Assembly (NCBI GenBank): GCA_964461135.1
Contig: CAYWTB010000003.1
Span: forward strand, 60,003-124,002
Reading direction: 5' to 3'
DNA length: 64,000 nt
From: RQOF01 sp964461135
Lineage (GTDB): Bacteria; Calditrichota; Calditrichia; RBG-13-44-9
Positions 53,986 to 62,589 of this stretch are shown here, in pieces; the stretch's first letter is position 1; each line of letters starts with the position of its first letter. A model generated the notes under the pieces. It saw nothing but the letters and a program-made list of their open reading frames with translations. It ran no database searches and was not told where the DNA came from. Made by a program: the position numbers and the translations under genes.

Positions 53986-54654
53986 ATGGTGGTTTACATG
54001 GAGCTTTTAATAGTTGCCGGGGTTATCAGTTTTTTATCACTCGATATTACCATCGCCTTTCAGGTACTCATTTCCAGTCCGATCTTTGCATGTCCTGTTA
54101 TCGGCTGGCTACTGGGAGATGTCTGGCTGGGTATCGAAATCGGCTTTCTGTTCCAGCTTTTATGGTTGGGTCGGATTCCGGCGGGAGCGTATATTGTTCC
54201 GGAAGGAAATATCGCCACCATGATTGGGGCGGCTATTATCCTGATGAGTCAGGATATAGGATTCCCAAATTCCACCCTGGTCATCGCTTTTTTAGAGCTT
54301 ATCATCATAAGTTATTTGGGGGCTCTGCTGACAGTTTTTTACCGCAAAATTAACGGGAAAATATTTAATTTAATGGTAAAAGAGATTCAACAGGTACATT
54401 TTCTGGTCCTGTTGTTTCTGGAAATCGGCAGTATGGTAATTTATCTGCTTTCCGTATTCCTGTTTACCTTGATCATATTGAAGGGAAGCCTGCAGTTTCT
54501 TCCCCTTGTTATTCCCGTTATGGGAAATCTTTTCGAAAACCAGTTGATTGTGGTAAAACCGGTGATTTTGGGGATCGGCCTGGCTTCTTTCTATCCGGTT
54601 CTGCGAGAAGCGTTCTCGAAAAAAGAGAGGAAAAGAGTTGGCGGACAGTCCTAG
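53986..54654 (+). CDS. PTS mannose-family EIIC component
   Basis: 222-residue membrane protein with about six helices. Family features: IFACPVIGWLLGDVWLGIEI, and the substrate-site region LLWLGRIPAGAYIVPEGNIA. This is the sugar-conducting subunit of a mannose/sorbose-type phosphotransferase system. Start at ATG 53986, with ATG 53998 as alternative. EIID overlaps its 3' end by 17 bases. EIIA and EIIB subunits are not found nearby. Confidence 0.87.
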   Translation: MVVYMELLIVAGVISFLSLDITIAFQVLISSPIFACPVIGWLLGDVWLGIEIGFLFQLLWLGRIPAGAYIVPEGNIATMIGAAIILMSQDIGFPNSTLVIAFLELIIISYLGALLTVFYRKINGKIFNLMVKEIQQVHFLVLLFLEIGSMVIYLLSVFLFTLIILKGSLQFLPLVIPVMGNLFENQLIVVKPVILGIGLASFYPVLREAFSKKERKRVGGQS

Positions 54655-55417
54655 ACACATACGTATTACCAAATGGGATCTTTTTAAAGTATTCCTGGCC
54701 AGTTTTTTTATGCAGGCGGTGTGGAATTTCCGCAGCCTCATCAGTATTGGCTTCAGCATCTGTTTTTTTCCGGTAATCAGTAAACTCTGTGATACCCCCG
54801 AGGCAAAAAAAGAGTTCTTTCAGCGGCATCTCAAATTTTTTAATGCTCATCCCTATTTTGCGTCATTTGCTCTGGGGGTATCCATCCGTCTGGAAGAACT
54901 ACGGGCGGAGGGTCAGGCAAATATCCCGGAAACCATCGATCGCCTGAAGGACCTGCTGATCAGTCCACTGGGGGCAGTGGGTGACCGCCTGTTCTGGGCC
55001 ACCATAAAACCCGCCAGCCTGATCCTGGGTATGGTGGGTATTCTTATTGCCCCCACTGTCTTGACCCGGATAATAGCTCTGGTTATCAGTTTTCTTATTT
55101 ATAATATTCCTCATCTGTATTACCGGTACGAGGGGATTATTGAGGGTTATAATCATCCGTATGATATCTATAATTTTATAAGCCAGCAACGGTTTGAAGT
55201 TTTGAGAAAAGTTTTTGTCTATATCCTGTCGGTTTCCATAATGTTATTGATATTAGTTTTTGGATATCATTTACTGCAAATGCAACATATCCTGCTGGCA
55301 TTTTTTGTGGCATCAGCTATATATACAATGATTCTCATGAAAATTTCAAACAATTTCTATCTGGTGACGGTAGGATCTTTTATATTTTTTCTGTTAGCTG
55401 CGATACTGTTTCTGTGA
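54638..55417 (+). CDS. PTS mannose-family EIID component
   Basis: 259 residues, start TTG 54638 overlapping EIIC by 17 bases (translational coupling). Conserved segments: WNFRSLISIGFSICFFPVIS, FFNAHPYFASFALGVSIRLE, and LLISPLGAVGDRLFWATIKP, the EIID signature. C-terminal membrane helices at about 190-260. EIID pairs with EIIC in the membrane. The sugar cannot be inferred. Confidence 0.88.
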   Translation: MADSPRHIRITKWDLFKVFLASFFMQAVWNFRSLISIGFSICFFPVISKLCDTPEAKKEFFQRHLKFFNAHPYFASFALGVSIRLEELRAEGQANIPETIDRLKDLLISPLGAVGDRLFWATIKPASLILGMVGILIAPTVLTRIIALVISFLIYNIPHLYYRYEGIIEGYNHPYDIYNFISQQRFEVLRKVFVYILSVSIMLLILVFGYHLLQMQHILLAFFVASAIYTMILMKISNNFYLVTVGSFIFFLLAAILFL

Positions 55418-55459
55418 AAAAATAAATGCGGATGTTTTGAAGGAAAATACTGTGTAATC

Positions 55460-55729
55460 ATGATAAAGAAGTCATTTACAATCAAAAATAAAACCGGCTT
55501 GCATGCCCGGCCTGCGGCAATGCTGGTTAAAACCACCGGCAAATTCAAGTCAGATATTTTCATTTCTAAGGATGGTCTGGAAGTAAACGGCAAAAGTATA
55601 ATGGGAGTGATGACCCTGGCAGCTGAGTCCGGAAGCGTCATAGACGTTACTATGGACGGTCCTGATGAGAAGGAATTGCTGGATGCCCTGGAAAAATTGA
55701 TTAAAAATGATTTTTTTGAAACAAAATAA
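55460..55729 (+). CDS. ptsH: Phosphocarrier protein HPr
   Basis: 89 residues. Active-site histidine in NKTGLHARPAAMLV (His15) and the regulatory serine position in VNGKSIMGVMTLAA (Ser46), so both EI- and HPrK-type phosphorylation are possible. It lies 42 bases after EIID. No ptsI (EI) follows in the window. Confidence 0.94.
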   Translation: MIKKSFTIKNKTGLHARPAAMLVKTTGKFKSDIFISKDGLEVNGKSIMGVMTLAAESGSVIDVTMDGPDEKELLDALEKLIKNDFFETK

Positions 55730-55940
55730 TAACTGAGTGATTCATCCCTGCCAAAACATCAGGTTCTTCCCATCAACGTGTACCTGCTTAATGGTGATAA
55801 TCTCCTGAGATTACATATAACTTACGCGAAGTTTTGGTATTTCGATGCTTAGCGATCCTATGCGCCACTCACCACACCTGGGTGGATTAGTAATGCATTA
55901 AAAAAGGTTTTGCTCAATGACTAATTCCGGAAGGGAAATA
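55730..55940 (+). other. Non-coding gap after ptsH
   Basis: About 210 bases with no gene seen. A 6 bp palindrome AATCTC/GAGATT occurs near 55800. No ptsI is present. Confidence 0.3.
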
Positions 55941-56126
55941 ATGTTTATAGAAAAGATAGTATCAATAGACATGAACTCCGGAGGAGTGATATGTGAAATC
56001 AGTTCCGAATATTTTGTTTGGGTCATCTTGCGAATTTTTAATGTCTTGGTACCTGCTGGTAATATTTATGCTGAAAACCATGTTTTCGAAAGGTTGATGT
56101 CTATTTATAAACCTGAACTGCACTAA
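55941..56126 (+). CDS. Small hypothetical protein
   Basis: 61 residues from ATG 55941 (AAGGG 6-10 bases upstream; ATG 55917 also in frame). Sequence starts MFIEKIVSIDMNSGGVI and ends IYKPELH. No family recognised. An AT-only hairpin 12 bases after the stop (56138-56158) could terminate it. Real coding is possible but not proven. Confidence 0.4.
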   Translation: MFIEKIVSIDMNSGGVICEISSEYFVWVILRIFNVLVPAGNIYAENHVFERLMSIYKPELH

Positions 56127-56137
56127 GAATTAACCTG

Positions 56138-56160
56138 AAAAATAACTTCATTATTTTTCC
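56138..56160 (+). terminator. Weak AT-rich hairpin, possible terminator
   Basis: AAAAATAA (56138-56145) pairs with TTATTTTT (56151-56158) around CTTCA. The T-run is part of the stem, so strength is low. Confidence 0.35.
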
Positions 56161-56409
56161 TTTTGCCTTATTAAATGTGAAAATTGGGGTTTGTTTTTCA
56201 ACAGAATGATGTGATCTTCGACACATTTATCATTCCATCTTATGTAAACTTATTTTAATAAATATATAAATATCAACTAATTATTAAAAAAGCCGGGTTC
56301 GTTTCGGATTCACGGCATTTAATTTGCTCATCTTTTAATGGACAAAGTGTGCTGTCACTGGATGTGAAAAGGTATAATCTCCATCTCATAAGGATTTCAG
56401 GGAAGAAAT

Positions 56410-56634
56410 ATGAAAAAAGGTGAGCAGTCCAGGGTGGAATCGGTTGCCCGCAATGAAGAATCGAATATCGAATTTGAAAATTTTATTTCATTTCTACGGA
56501 GCCGTCTGGATGTGATCAGCACTTCGGTTTATTTATTGGAGGTTTGCTGGTATGAAGGTCGGAAAGATCCGATGAAATATTTAAAAAAGATTAATGAAGA
56601 GATGGAATCTATCCGAAGATTTATAAATATCTAA
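56410..56634 (+). CDS. Short protein resembling a histidine-kinase DHp helix pair without the phospho-histidine
   Basis: 74 residues. SFLRSRLDVISTSVYLLE aligns by eye with the H-box HELRNPLTVIS...LLE of histidine kinases, but His is Ser and the Asn-Pro is Ser-Arg. The second helix is KYLKKINEEMESIRRFINI. The start has GGGAAG upstream. The gene for a hybrid kinase begins 16 bases after its stop, so they are probably co-transcribed. It could be a dimerisation partner or inhibitor of that kinase; this is inference. Confidence 0.55.
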   Translation: MKKGEQSRVESVARNEESNIEFENFISFLRSRLDVISTSVYLLEVCWYEGRKDPMKYLKKINEEMESIRRFINI

Positions 56635-56650
56635 ATCAAGGGATTTTTTT

Positions 56651-57850
56651 ATGGTAAGAGATGAGATTAAAATTCTGGTGGTGGAAGATGAGGAAATCAT
56701 TCGCCTGATGTTCAAGCAGTCCTTTTCGAACTGGGGTTTTAAAGTGGAGACCGCCCAAAACGGGAAGGATGCCCTGGAAAAATGCCAGCATCAATTCTAT
56801 CATATTGTGGTCACGGATCTGAATATGCCGGTGATGGACGGCATGGATCTGCTGAAAAGACTGAAGTCCAAGTGGCCCCACCAGGAGGTCATTGTGATCA
56901 CGGGATATGCTACAATTGAGTCTGCCATAGAAGCCATGAAATTAGGTGCCTATGATTTTATTCTGAAGCCGGTTAACTTTGATCATGTACAGTTCACCAT
57001 TAATAAATGTTTTACCAAAATCCGTGCCCAGGTGGAGAATGAAGAGTTGCGGGAGGCAAATACCCAGTTAATGGAACTGAATGAAATGAAGGATAAGTTC
57101 CTGTATATAACCAATCATGAAATTCGTACGCCGCTTACTATTATTAAAGGTTATATCGAAGTACTTAACGGCTTGATTCCCAATCCTAACGGGGAAATGA
57201 ACGAAACACTCACCATTCTGGAAGATACCATTACCGAATTGAATGAGCTGGTTGACAGAATGCATCTGTTGAAATCGCTGGAAATGGGTGAAATTCCAAA
57301 AAGTTATGATACGCTGGATCTGAAGGATATTTTGAGCAAAGTTTATCGGGAACTGTCCAGTCTGTTCAAGGCACGCAATATTGAACTGCGGGTCATCGTG
57401 GATAAAAAACCACTCTTCATTAATGGTGACTACCGCCAGGTGCGCCTTGTCATGAGAGAATTGCTGCACAATTCACTCAAATTCACACCCGACCGTGGAA
57501 AAGTCCTGGTTAAACTTGAATTGAAGAATGATCAGATTAACTATTCGGTAAAGGACAGCGGAGTGGGGATTCCTTTTGATAAACAGAAAGCTATTTTCGA
57601 CCGTTTCTATGAAATCCAGGATGTGGTCAATCATCGGTCATCCAAGAAAGATTTTATGGGTGGCGGTCTTGGGATTGGTTTAAGCATGGTTAAAGAGATT
57701 GTGGAGGATATGAAGGGGAAAATTGAACTGGTCAGCGAACCCGGTCATGGATCTGTTTTTAAAATAGTATTGCCTTATTCGCAGCCAAAAGTTAAGGTCT
57801 CGGATTTTGACAAGAAAGCGGAAGGTACCAAGGTCGAAAACCGGATGTAA
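56651..57850 (+). CDS. Response regulator-histidine kinase hybrid (REC-HisKA-HATPase)
   Basis: 399 residues. N-terminal REC with VVEDEE and phospho-acceptor Asp56 (VVTDLNMPVMDG). Coiled coil (about 125-150), HisKA with His156 (NHEIRTPLTIIKG), and HATPase with N-box ELLHNSLKFTP, G1 DSGVGIP and G2 GGGLGIGLSMV. All catalytic boxes intact. No membrane helix, so cytoplasmic. The input is expected to arrive by phosphorylation of its REC domain. It follows the short DHp-like gene. Confidence 0.93.
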   Translation: MVRDEIKILVVEDEEIIRLMFKQSFSNWGFKVETAQNGKDALEKCQHQFYHIVVTDLNMPVMDGMDLLKRLKSKWPHQEVIVITGYATIESAIEAMKLGAYDFILKPVNFDHVQFTINKCFTKIRAQVENEELREANTQLMELNEMKDKFLYITNHEIRTPLTIIKGYIEVLNGLIPNPNGEMNETLTILEDTITELNELVDRMHLLKSLEMGEIPKSYDTLDLKDILSKVYRELSSLFKARNIELRVIVDKKPLFINGDYRQVRLVMRELLHNSLKFTPDRGKVLVKLELKNDQINYSVKDSGVGIPFDKQKAIFDRFYEIQDVVNHRSSKKDFMGGGLGIGLSMVKEIVEDMKGKIELVSEPGHGSVFKIVLPYSQPKVKVSDFDKKAEGTKVENRM

Positions 57851-58016
57851 ATACTCATCCATTAAGACAGATCAGATATGATGCACCATCAATAGATTAG
57901 CACCATCCCTGCCATTTCCGAATTCCAATAAATCCTGATAGTAAGTCAAAAAAAATCCTTCAAACCGGAGCAGTGTTCAATACCTGCTGCATTTCTGTGG
58001 CCTCATTTATTAATTC

Positions 58017-58045
58017 TTGACATTTTTAGCACTTTATATTAAAAT
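58017..58045 (+). promoter_or_regulatory. Sigma70-type promoter of nfeD-slipin
   Basis: Perfect -35 TTGACA (58017-58022), 17-base spacer, -10 TAAAAT (58040-58045). Since it occupies both upstream start candidates (TTG 58017, ATG 58044), the coding start must be further right. Confidence 0.7.
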
Positions 58046-58073
58046 GAAGCATAGAAAAAGTGTGTACAAAAAT

Positions 58074-59351
58074 ATGCGCTCAATTTGCATTTATATTCTC
58101 CTCTCAGCTTCCATTTTGTTATCACAGGACAGACCAAGGGTTTATATCCTGACCTATGATGGTGTTATTAATCCTGTGGCCGCTGATGTCATTAAATCAG
58201 CTATCGACAAGACGTATGAAGAGAACGGGGAATGTCTGATCATTGAGCTGGATACTCCCGGCGGCCTGATGAAATCCATGCAGGAAATTGTTAAAAATAT
58301 TTTATCTTCTCCCGTACCGGTAGTGGTGTATGTGGCCCCTCCCGGTTCCCGGGCAGGATCTGCTGGTGTTTTTATAACCTATGCGGCGAATGTGGCTGCC
58401 ATGGCTCCCGGTACCAATATCGGAGCCGCACATCCGGTTACACTGCAGTCCGGTGCGGACAGCAGTGACACCATGATGGAGAAGGTCACCAACGATGCGG
58501 TGGCATTTATCCGGAGTATTGCCGAAAAACGTGGCCGAAATGTGGAGTGGGCGGAGGAAGCGGTAAGAGAGAGTGCGTCCATCCCGGCCAGTGAAGCTCT
58601 CAAGCTGGGGGTCATAAATGTAATCGCGCCCGATGTGGACAGCCTTTTGCACTACCTTAACGGACGTGAATATGAGGTTTTGAATGGCAGCAAAATTCTC
58701 CATACGGAGAATGCGGTAAGAGAGAAAATAGAAATTTCATGGCGATTCAAGCTATTAAATGTTATTATCGATCCGAATATCGCTTATATTCTGCTGCTCA
58801 TCGGAATTTACGGAATTTTCTTTGAATTATATAATCCCGGAGCCATATTACCGGGTGTGGTTGGTGCTATCTCACTGATTCTGGCATTTTATGCTCTGCA
58901 TACACTTCCTGTGAATTATGCCGGCTTATTGTTGATATTGCTGGCGATTATTCTCTTTATTGCGGAAATTAAAATACCCAGTTATGGAATGTTAACCGTG
59001 GGAGGAATTATTTCCCTTGTATTGGGATCAGTCATGTTATTCAAAGATACGCTTCCCTTTTTCCAGGTATCCTGGAAAGTAATTGCATTTGCCACCATTA
59101 TCACCACATTGTTTTTTGTGTTTGCTATTGGTTTGGGAATTCGTGCCCAGCGCCGCAAGCCGGTGACCGGAAGAGAAGGGCTGGTTGGTGAGGCGGGTGA
59201 GGCCAAAGAAGACTTTATTAAAGGCAAAGGACAGGTAGAGGTTCATGGGGAGATTTGGACCGCTTTCAGTGGGGAGAAAATTAAAAAAGGTGACGCAATA
59301 TCAGTTGTCTCCATAGAAAATCTCAAAATAATAATTAAAAAGATTACATAA
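58074..59351 (+). CDS. NfeD family membrane serine protease
   Basis: 425 residues from ATG 58074, chosen because a good promoter overlaps the upstream start candidates. Signal peptide MRSICIYILLSASILLSQ. ClpP-like domain (about 25-210) with VPVVVYVAPPGSRAGSAGVF carrying the catalytic Ser of GSAG and EEAVRESASIPASEALKLGV with the general base region. Then four to five membrane helices (about 235-350) and a C-terminal OB-type NfeD domain (GREGLVGEAGEAKEDFIKGK). NfeD proteases cleave membrane proteins such as stomatins, and a stomatin gene follows 17 bases later, the usual pair. Confidence 0.9.
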   Translation: MRSICIYILLSASILLSQDRPRVYILTYDGVINPVAADVIKSAIDKTYEENGECLIIELDTPGGLMKSMQEIVKNILSSPVPVVVYVAPPGSRAGSAGVFITYAANVAAMAPGTNIGAAHPVTLQSGADSSDTMMEKVTNDAVAFIRSIAEKRGRNVEWAEEAVRESASIPASEALKLGVINVIAPDVDSLLHYLNGREYEVLNGSKILHTENAVREKIEISWRFKLLNVIIDPNIAYILLLIGIYGIFFELYNPGAILPGVVGAISLILAFYALHTLPVNYAGLLLILLAIILFIAEIKIPSYGMLTVGGIISLVLGSVMLFKDTLPFFQVSWKVIAFATIITTLFFVFAIGLGIRAQRRKPVTGREGLVGEAGEAKEDFIKGKGQVEVHGEIWTAFSGEKIKKGDAISVVSIENLKIIIKKIT

Positions 59352-59368
59352 TTGCGGAGGACTATTTT

Positions 59369-60112
59369 ATGCCTTATCTCGCCACCATTGTGGTATTATT
59401 TTTTCTTTTACTGGCCAGTGCTATCAGGATTCTCAGGGAGTATGAAAGAGGTGTCATTTTCAGATTAGGGAGGCTGATCGGCGCAAAAGGTCCGGGCATC
59501 ATCATATTAATTCCCCTGATTGACCGGATGGTCAAGGTCAGTCTACGGACGGTTGTGATGGACGTCCCTCCCCAGGATGTTATTACCCGGGATAACGTGA
59601 GTATTCAGGTGAATGCGGTTATTTATTTCCGTGTGCTGAACCCGGAAAAGTCGGTAGTGGAAGTTGAAAATTTTCTGTTTGCCACATCACAACTGTCTCA
59701 GACCACATTGCGCAGTATCGTCGGCCAGGTTGAACTGGATGAATTGCTGGCCCAGCGGGACAAAATCAATAAAGACTTACAGCAGATAATTGACAAGCAT
59801 TCCGATCCATGGGGAGTAAAAGTCTCCCTGGTGGAGATCAAGCACATTGATTTACCCATTGAGATGAAAAGAGCCATGGCCAGGCAGGCGGAAGCAGAAC
59901 GTGAAAGGCGATCCCGTGTGATTAGTGCGGAAGGTGAATATCAGGCCGCTACTAAATTACAAATGGCCGCTAAGATAATTAATGAATATCCGATAGCCTT
60001 ACAACTGCGCTTTCTGCAAACTCTAACGGAAGTAGCTTCCGAGAATAATTCCACCATCATATTCCCCGTTCCTATTGACTTTTTCACCCACTTTATGAAG
60101 GGTGGAAAATAA
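59369..60112 (+). CDS. SPFH-domain protein (slipin/stomatin family)
   Basis: 247 residues. N-terminal membrane anchor (about 3-17), then SPFH domain: REYERGVIFRLGRLIGAKGPG, DVPPQDVITRDNVSIQVNAV, and ARQAEAERERRSRVISAEGE at the coiled-coil. This is the slipin signature. Likely substrate or scaffold for the NfeD protease encoded just upstream, helping to organise membrane domains. GCGGAGG precedes the start. Confidence 0.95.
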   Translation: MPYLATIVVLFFLLLASAIRILREYERGVIFRLGRLIGAKGPGIIILIPLIDRMVKVSLRTVVMDVPPQDVITRDNVSIQVNAVIYFRVLNPEKSVVEVENFLFATSQLSQTTLRSIVGQVELDELLAQRDKINKDLQQIIDKHSDPWGVKVSLVEIKHIDLPIEMKRAMARQAEAERERRSRVISAEGEYQAATKLQMAAKIINEYPIALQLRFLQTLTEVASENNSTIIFPVPIDFFTHFMKGGK

Positions 60113-60168
60113 ATCTTCCCTCAGTTTTATTGCTGTGCGGTTTTATTTCAATTCCCGTAATCTATCGG

Positions 60169-60194
60169 AACAGCAGAGATTATTCTCTGCTGTT
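60169..60194 (+). terminator. Strong hairpin after the slipin gene, possible terminator
   Basis: Perfect 11 bp inverted repeat: AACAGCAGAGA (60169-60179) and TCTCTGCTGTT (60184-60194), loop TTAT. No immediate T-tract follows, only TTTTTAATTTT about 17 bases on, so termination is uncertain. Confidence 0.5.
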
Positions 60195-60223
60195 CTGCTG
60201 TTTGCCAGGACTTTTTAATTTTA

Positions 60224-60252
60224 TTGATTTTCTCGGTGGCCTTTCGTATTAT
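60224..60252 (+). promoter_or_regulatory. Sigma70-type promoter of the PAS-GAF histidine kinase gene
   Basis: -35 TTGATT (60224-60229), 17-base spacer, -10 TATTAT (60247-60252), 26 bases before the start at 60278. Confidence 0.65.
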
Positions 60253-60277
60253 CTATGGGATTAATTTAACAAGATAA

Positions 60278-62473
60278 ATGGTCACTGATTCCGCAAATAT
60301 TGTTAGCCTGCTTGAAATTCTTAATTCCTTAAATAACGTTATAAAGAATTATGCAATATATATTTACCTGATCGATTCGGAATACCGTTTAATCTGGTAC
60401 AATAGTTATGCACGTGATAAATTTCATCTGAACAATACAGCGGCGGTTTCGACCTGTTATCAGGTATTCTGGGGCTATGATGATCCCTGCCCGGAGTGTC
60501 CCAATTTTACCGGGGATTACCACGGAGGTATTCACAGAACCATTCTGCAGCGTCAGCTGCCCGGGGATGAAGGGGAAAGCTTTCTGGAAATTATTTCACT
60601 CCCGGTGCTGAATGATGAACAGGCCATCGAAGCCTATCTGAAAATTGGCCTGGATGTAACCTCAATTGAAAAAAAACAAAGGGAACTTCGGGAAAAAGAG
60701 AAACTGCTGATTTCAATCATTGATACGTCTTCCGATGGGATATTTATGCTGGATGACAATGATGATATAATCAGCTGGAATCAGGGTGCGCAGGATATAT
60801 TTGGCTATACCCCTCAGGAAATTATCGGGAAATCCGTTATATCACTAATACCAAAAGAATTGATGGAACTGGGCGAAGTTTATTATGTCCGCAAGGAATT
60901 ATCGGAAAAAGGATATATTCGTAATTATGAAACCCAACGGGTGCACAAAAGCGGACGGATTATCCATGTAGATCTTATCAGCTCCGTGTTGCGGAATGAA
61001 CAGGATATATCCATAGGCCGCTCGGTGATGGTTAAAGACATATCCGCCAGGAAAGAACTGGAAATTGAACTGCGCCGCACCATTCAGGAGTTGTCCAAAC
61101 TGAATGAATTGAACGAAATACTTTATGCGACCAATGTGCTTGATGACATTTTACGGATTATACTGATTGCCGTAACTGCCGGGGAAGGATTAAAGTTTAA
61201 CCGCGCATTTTTGATTTTAAAGGATAGTACTGAAAATGTTCTCAAAGGTCATATTGCCATTGGTCCCGCCAATGAAATGGAAGCACACCGTATCTGGATG
61301 ACTCTGCAGAAAAAAATCCGCTCCTTAAAGGATATTGTTAACGAATATGAAGTAAATCTTCCCGGCAGTGACCGGGAAATAAATGATCTGGTCAGAAAAA
61401 TAACGGTTCCATTAACCCAGCCAGACAATTTACTGGTGGACGCATTAAACAAACGCGTGTCTTATTATGTCATCCAGGGTGATATTCCGGGCGGAGAAAA
61501 CCTCACTTTGGATGTTAATGGTTCGAATTTAGCTGATCTCCTTGGTAATGACACCTTTCTGGTTATCCCCCTGTTTACCAAAAAAGAAGTGCTAGGTGTC
61601 ATGATTACTGACAACAAGTTCACCCGACGGGATATCAGTGAAGAAGATATCGAAACTGTGCGATTTTTTGCCAACCAGGCCAGTTTGGCTATAGAGAATG
61701 CCATACTTTATGACCGGCTGGAAGACCGGATTGCCGAATTGCAGGGTGCTTACAAAAAGCTGGAAACGAATGCGGACAGGCTGGTAAGAGCTGAACGCCT
61801 GGCGGCTATCGGTAAAGTGGCGGCTTCCGTAGCGCACGAAATCCGTAATCCGCTGGTATCCATCGGCGGGTTTGCCCGTCTGCTGGAGAAGAAAATGCCA
61901 CAGAATGAAGACATGAATAAGTATACATCCATTATCATTTCCCAGGTGGATCACCTCGAATCTATCCTGAACAATATTCTGGGAATTGCCAATCCCAGAA
62001 AACCCCATTACGGCTCCTTCGATCTGCACCGGTTGATACATCAGGTATTGATGATGATGGACGAGCTTTTCCAGAGACGGAATATTAAACTGGACTTGCA
62101 GCTAAACTGCCGAGAATCCATGGTGAAGGGAGATGAAAAGCAGATATTTCAGGCCATTTTAAATGTGATAAAAAATGCCATAGAAGCCATGAGCAGAGTG
62201 TGTACCCTTACTATCCGGACCGCTTGTGATCCCGATTTCGTTCATGTCCAGATCAGGGACACCGGCAAGGGGATTCCTAAAACTGATCTGGAGAAGATTT
62301 ATGATCCTTTTTTTACCACCAAAAGCGAAGGCACCGGCCTGGGCCTGGCAGTGGTTCATCAGATTGTAAAAGATCATAAAGGAAGAATAAATATTTTAAG
62401 TACGGTAGGAAAAGGTACTACGGTTACTATTGATATACCGCGTTCCGGGAACGTTAACAACAACAAGACATAG
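60278..62473 (+). CDS. PAS-PAS-GAF sensor histidine kinase
   Basis: 731 residues, no membrane helix. The first PAS (about 15-135) has a cysteine cluster, CYQVFWGYDDPCPECPNF, like PAS domains of redox or metal-sensing kinases. The second PAS (about 145-265) has SDGIFMLDDNDDIISWNQGA. The GAF (about 285-480) is followed by HisKA with His520 (VAHEIRNPLVSIGGFARLLE) and HATPase with IKNAIEAM, DTGKGIP and GTGLGLAVVHQIV. All catalytic boxes are intact. Stops with TAG 117 bases before the malic enzyme remnant. Its response regulator is not in the window. Confidence 0.92.
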   Translation: MVTDSANIVSLLEILNSLNNVIKNYAIYIYLIDSEYRLIWYNSYARDKFHLNNTAAVSTCYQVFWGYDDPCPECPNFTGDYHGGIHRTILQRQLPGDEGESFLEIISLPVLNDEQAIEAYLKIGLDVTSIEKKQRELREKEKLLISIIDTSSDGIFMLDDNDDIISWNQGAQDIFGYTPQEIIGKSVISLIPKELMELGEVYYVRKELSEKGYIRNYETQRVHKSGRIIHVDLISSVLRNEQDISIGRSVMVKDISARKELEIELRRTIQELSKLNELNEILYATNVLDDILRIILIAVTAGEGLKFNRAFLILKDSTENVLKGHIAIGPANEMEAHRIWMTLQKKIRSLKDIVNEYEVNLPGSDREINDLVRKITVPLTQPDNLLVDALNKRVSYYVIQGDIPGGENLTLDVNGSNLADLLGNDTFLVIPLFTKKEVLGVMITDNKFTRRDISEEDIETVRFFANQASLAIENAILYDRLEDRIAELQGAYKKLETNADRLVRAERLAAIGKVAASVAHEIRNPLVSIGGFARLLEKKMPQNEDMNKYTSIIISQVDHLESILNNILGIANPRKPHYGSFDLHRLIHQVLMMMDELFQRRNIKLDLQLNCRESMVKGDEKQIFQAILNVIKNAIEAMSRVCTLTIRTACDPDFVHVQIRDTGKGIPKTDLEKIYDPFFTTKSEGTGLGLAVVHQIVKDHKGRINILSTVGKGTTVTIDIPRSGNVNNNKT

Positions 62474-62589
62474 TTAAATAACCAACCACATGAACATTAG
62501 TGCAGGCATCAATGAGATTATTAAGAAGTTAACGGGGAAGCTAAATCATCAATCACTTAATGAATCGAATCATATAGCTCGTAGGAATT

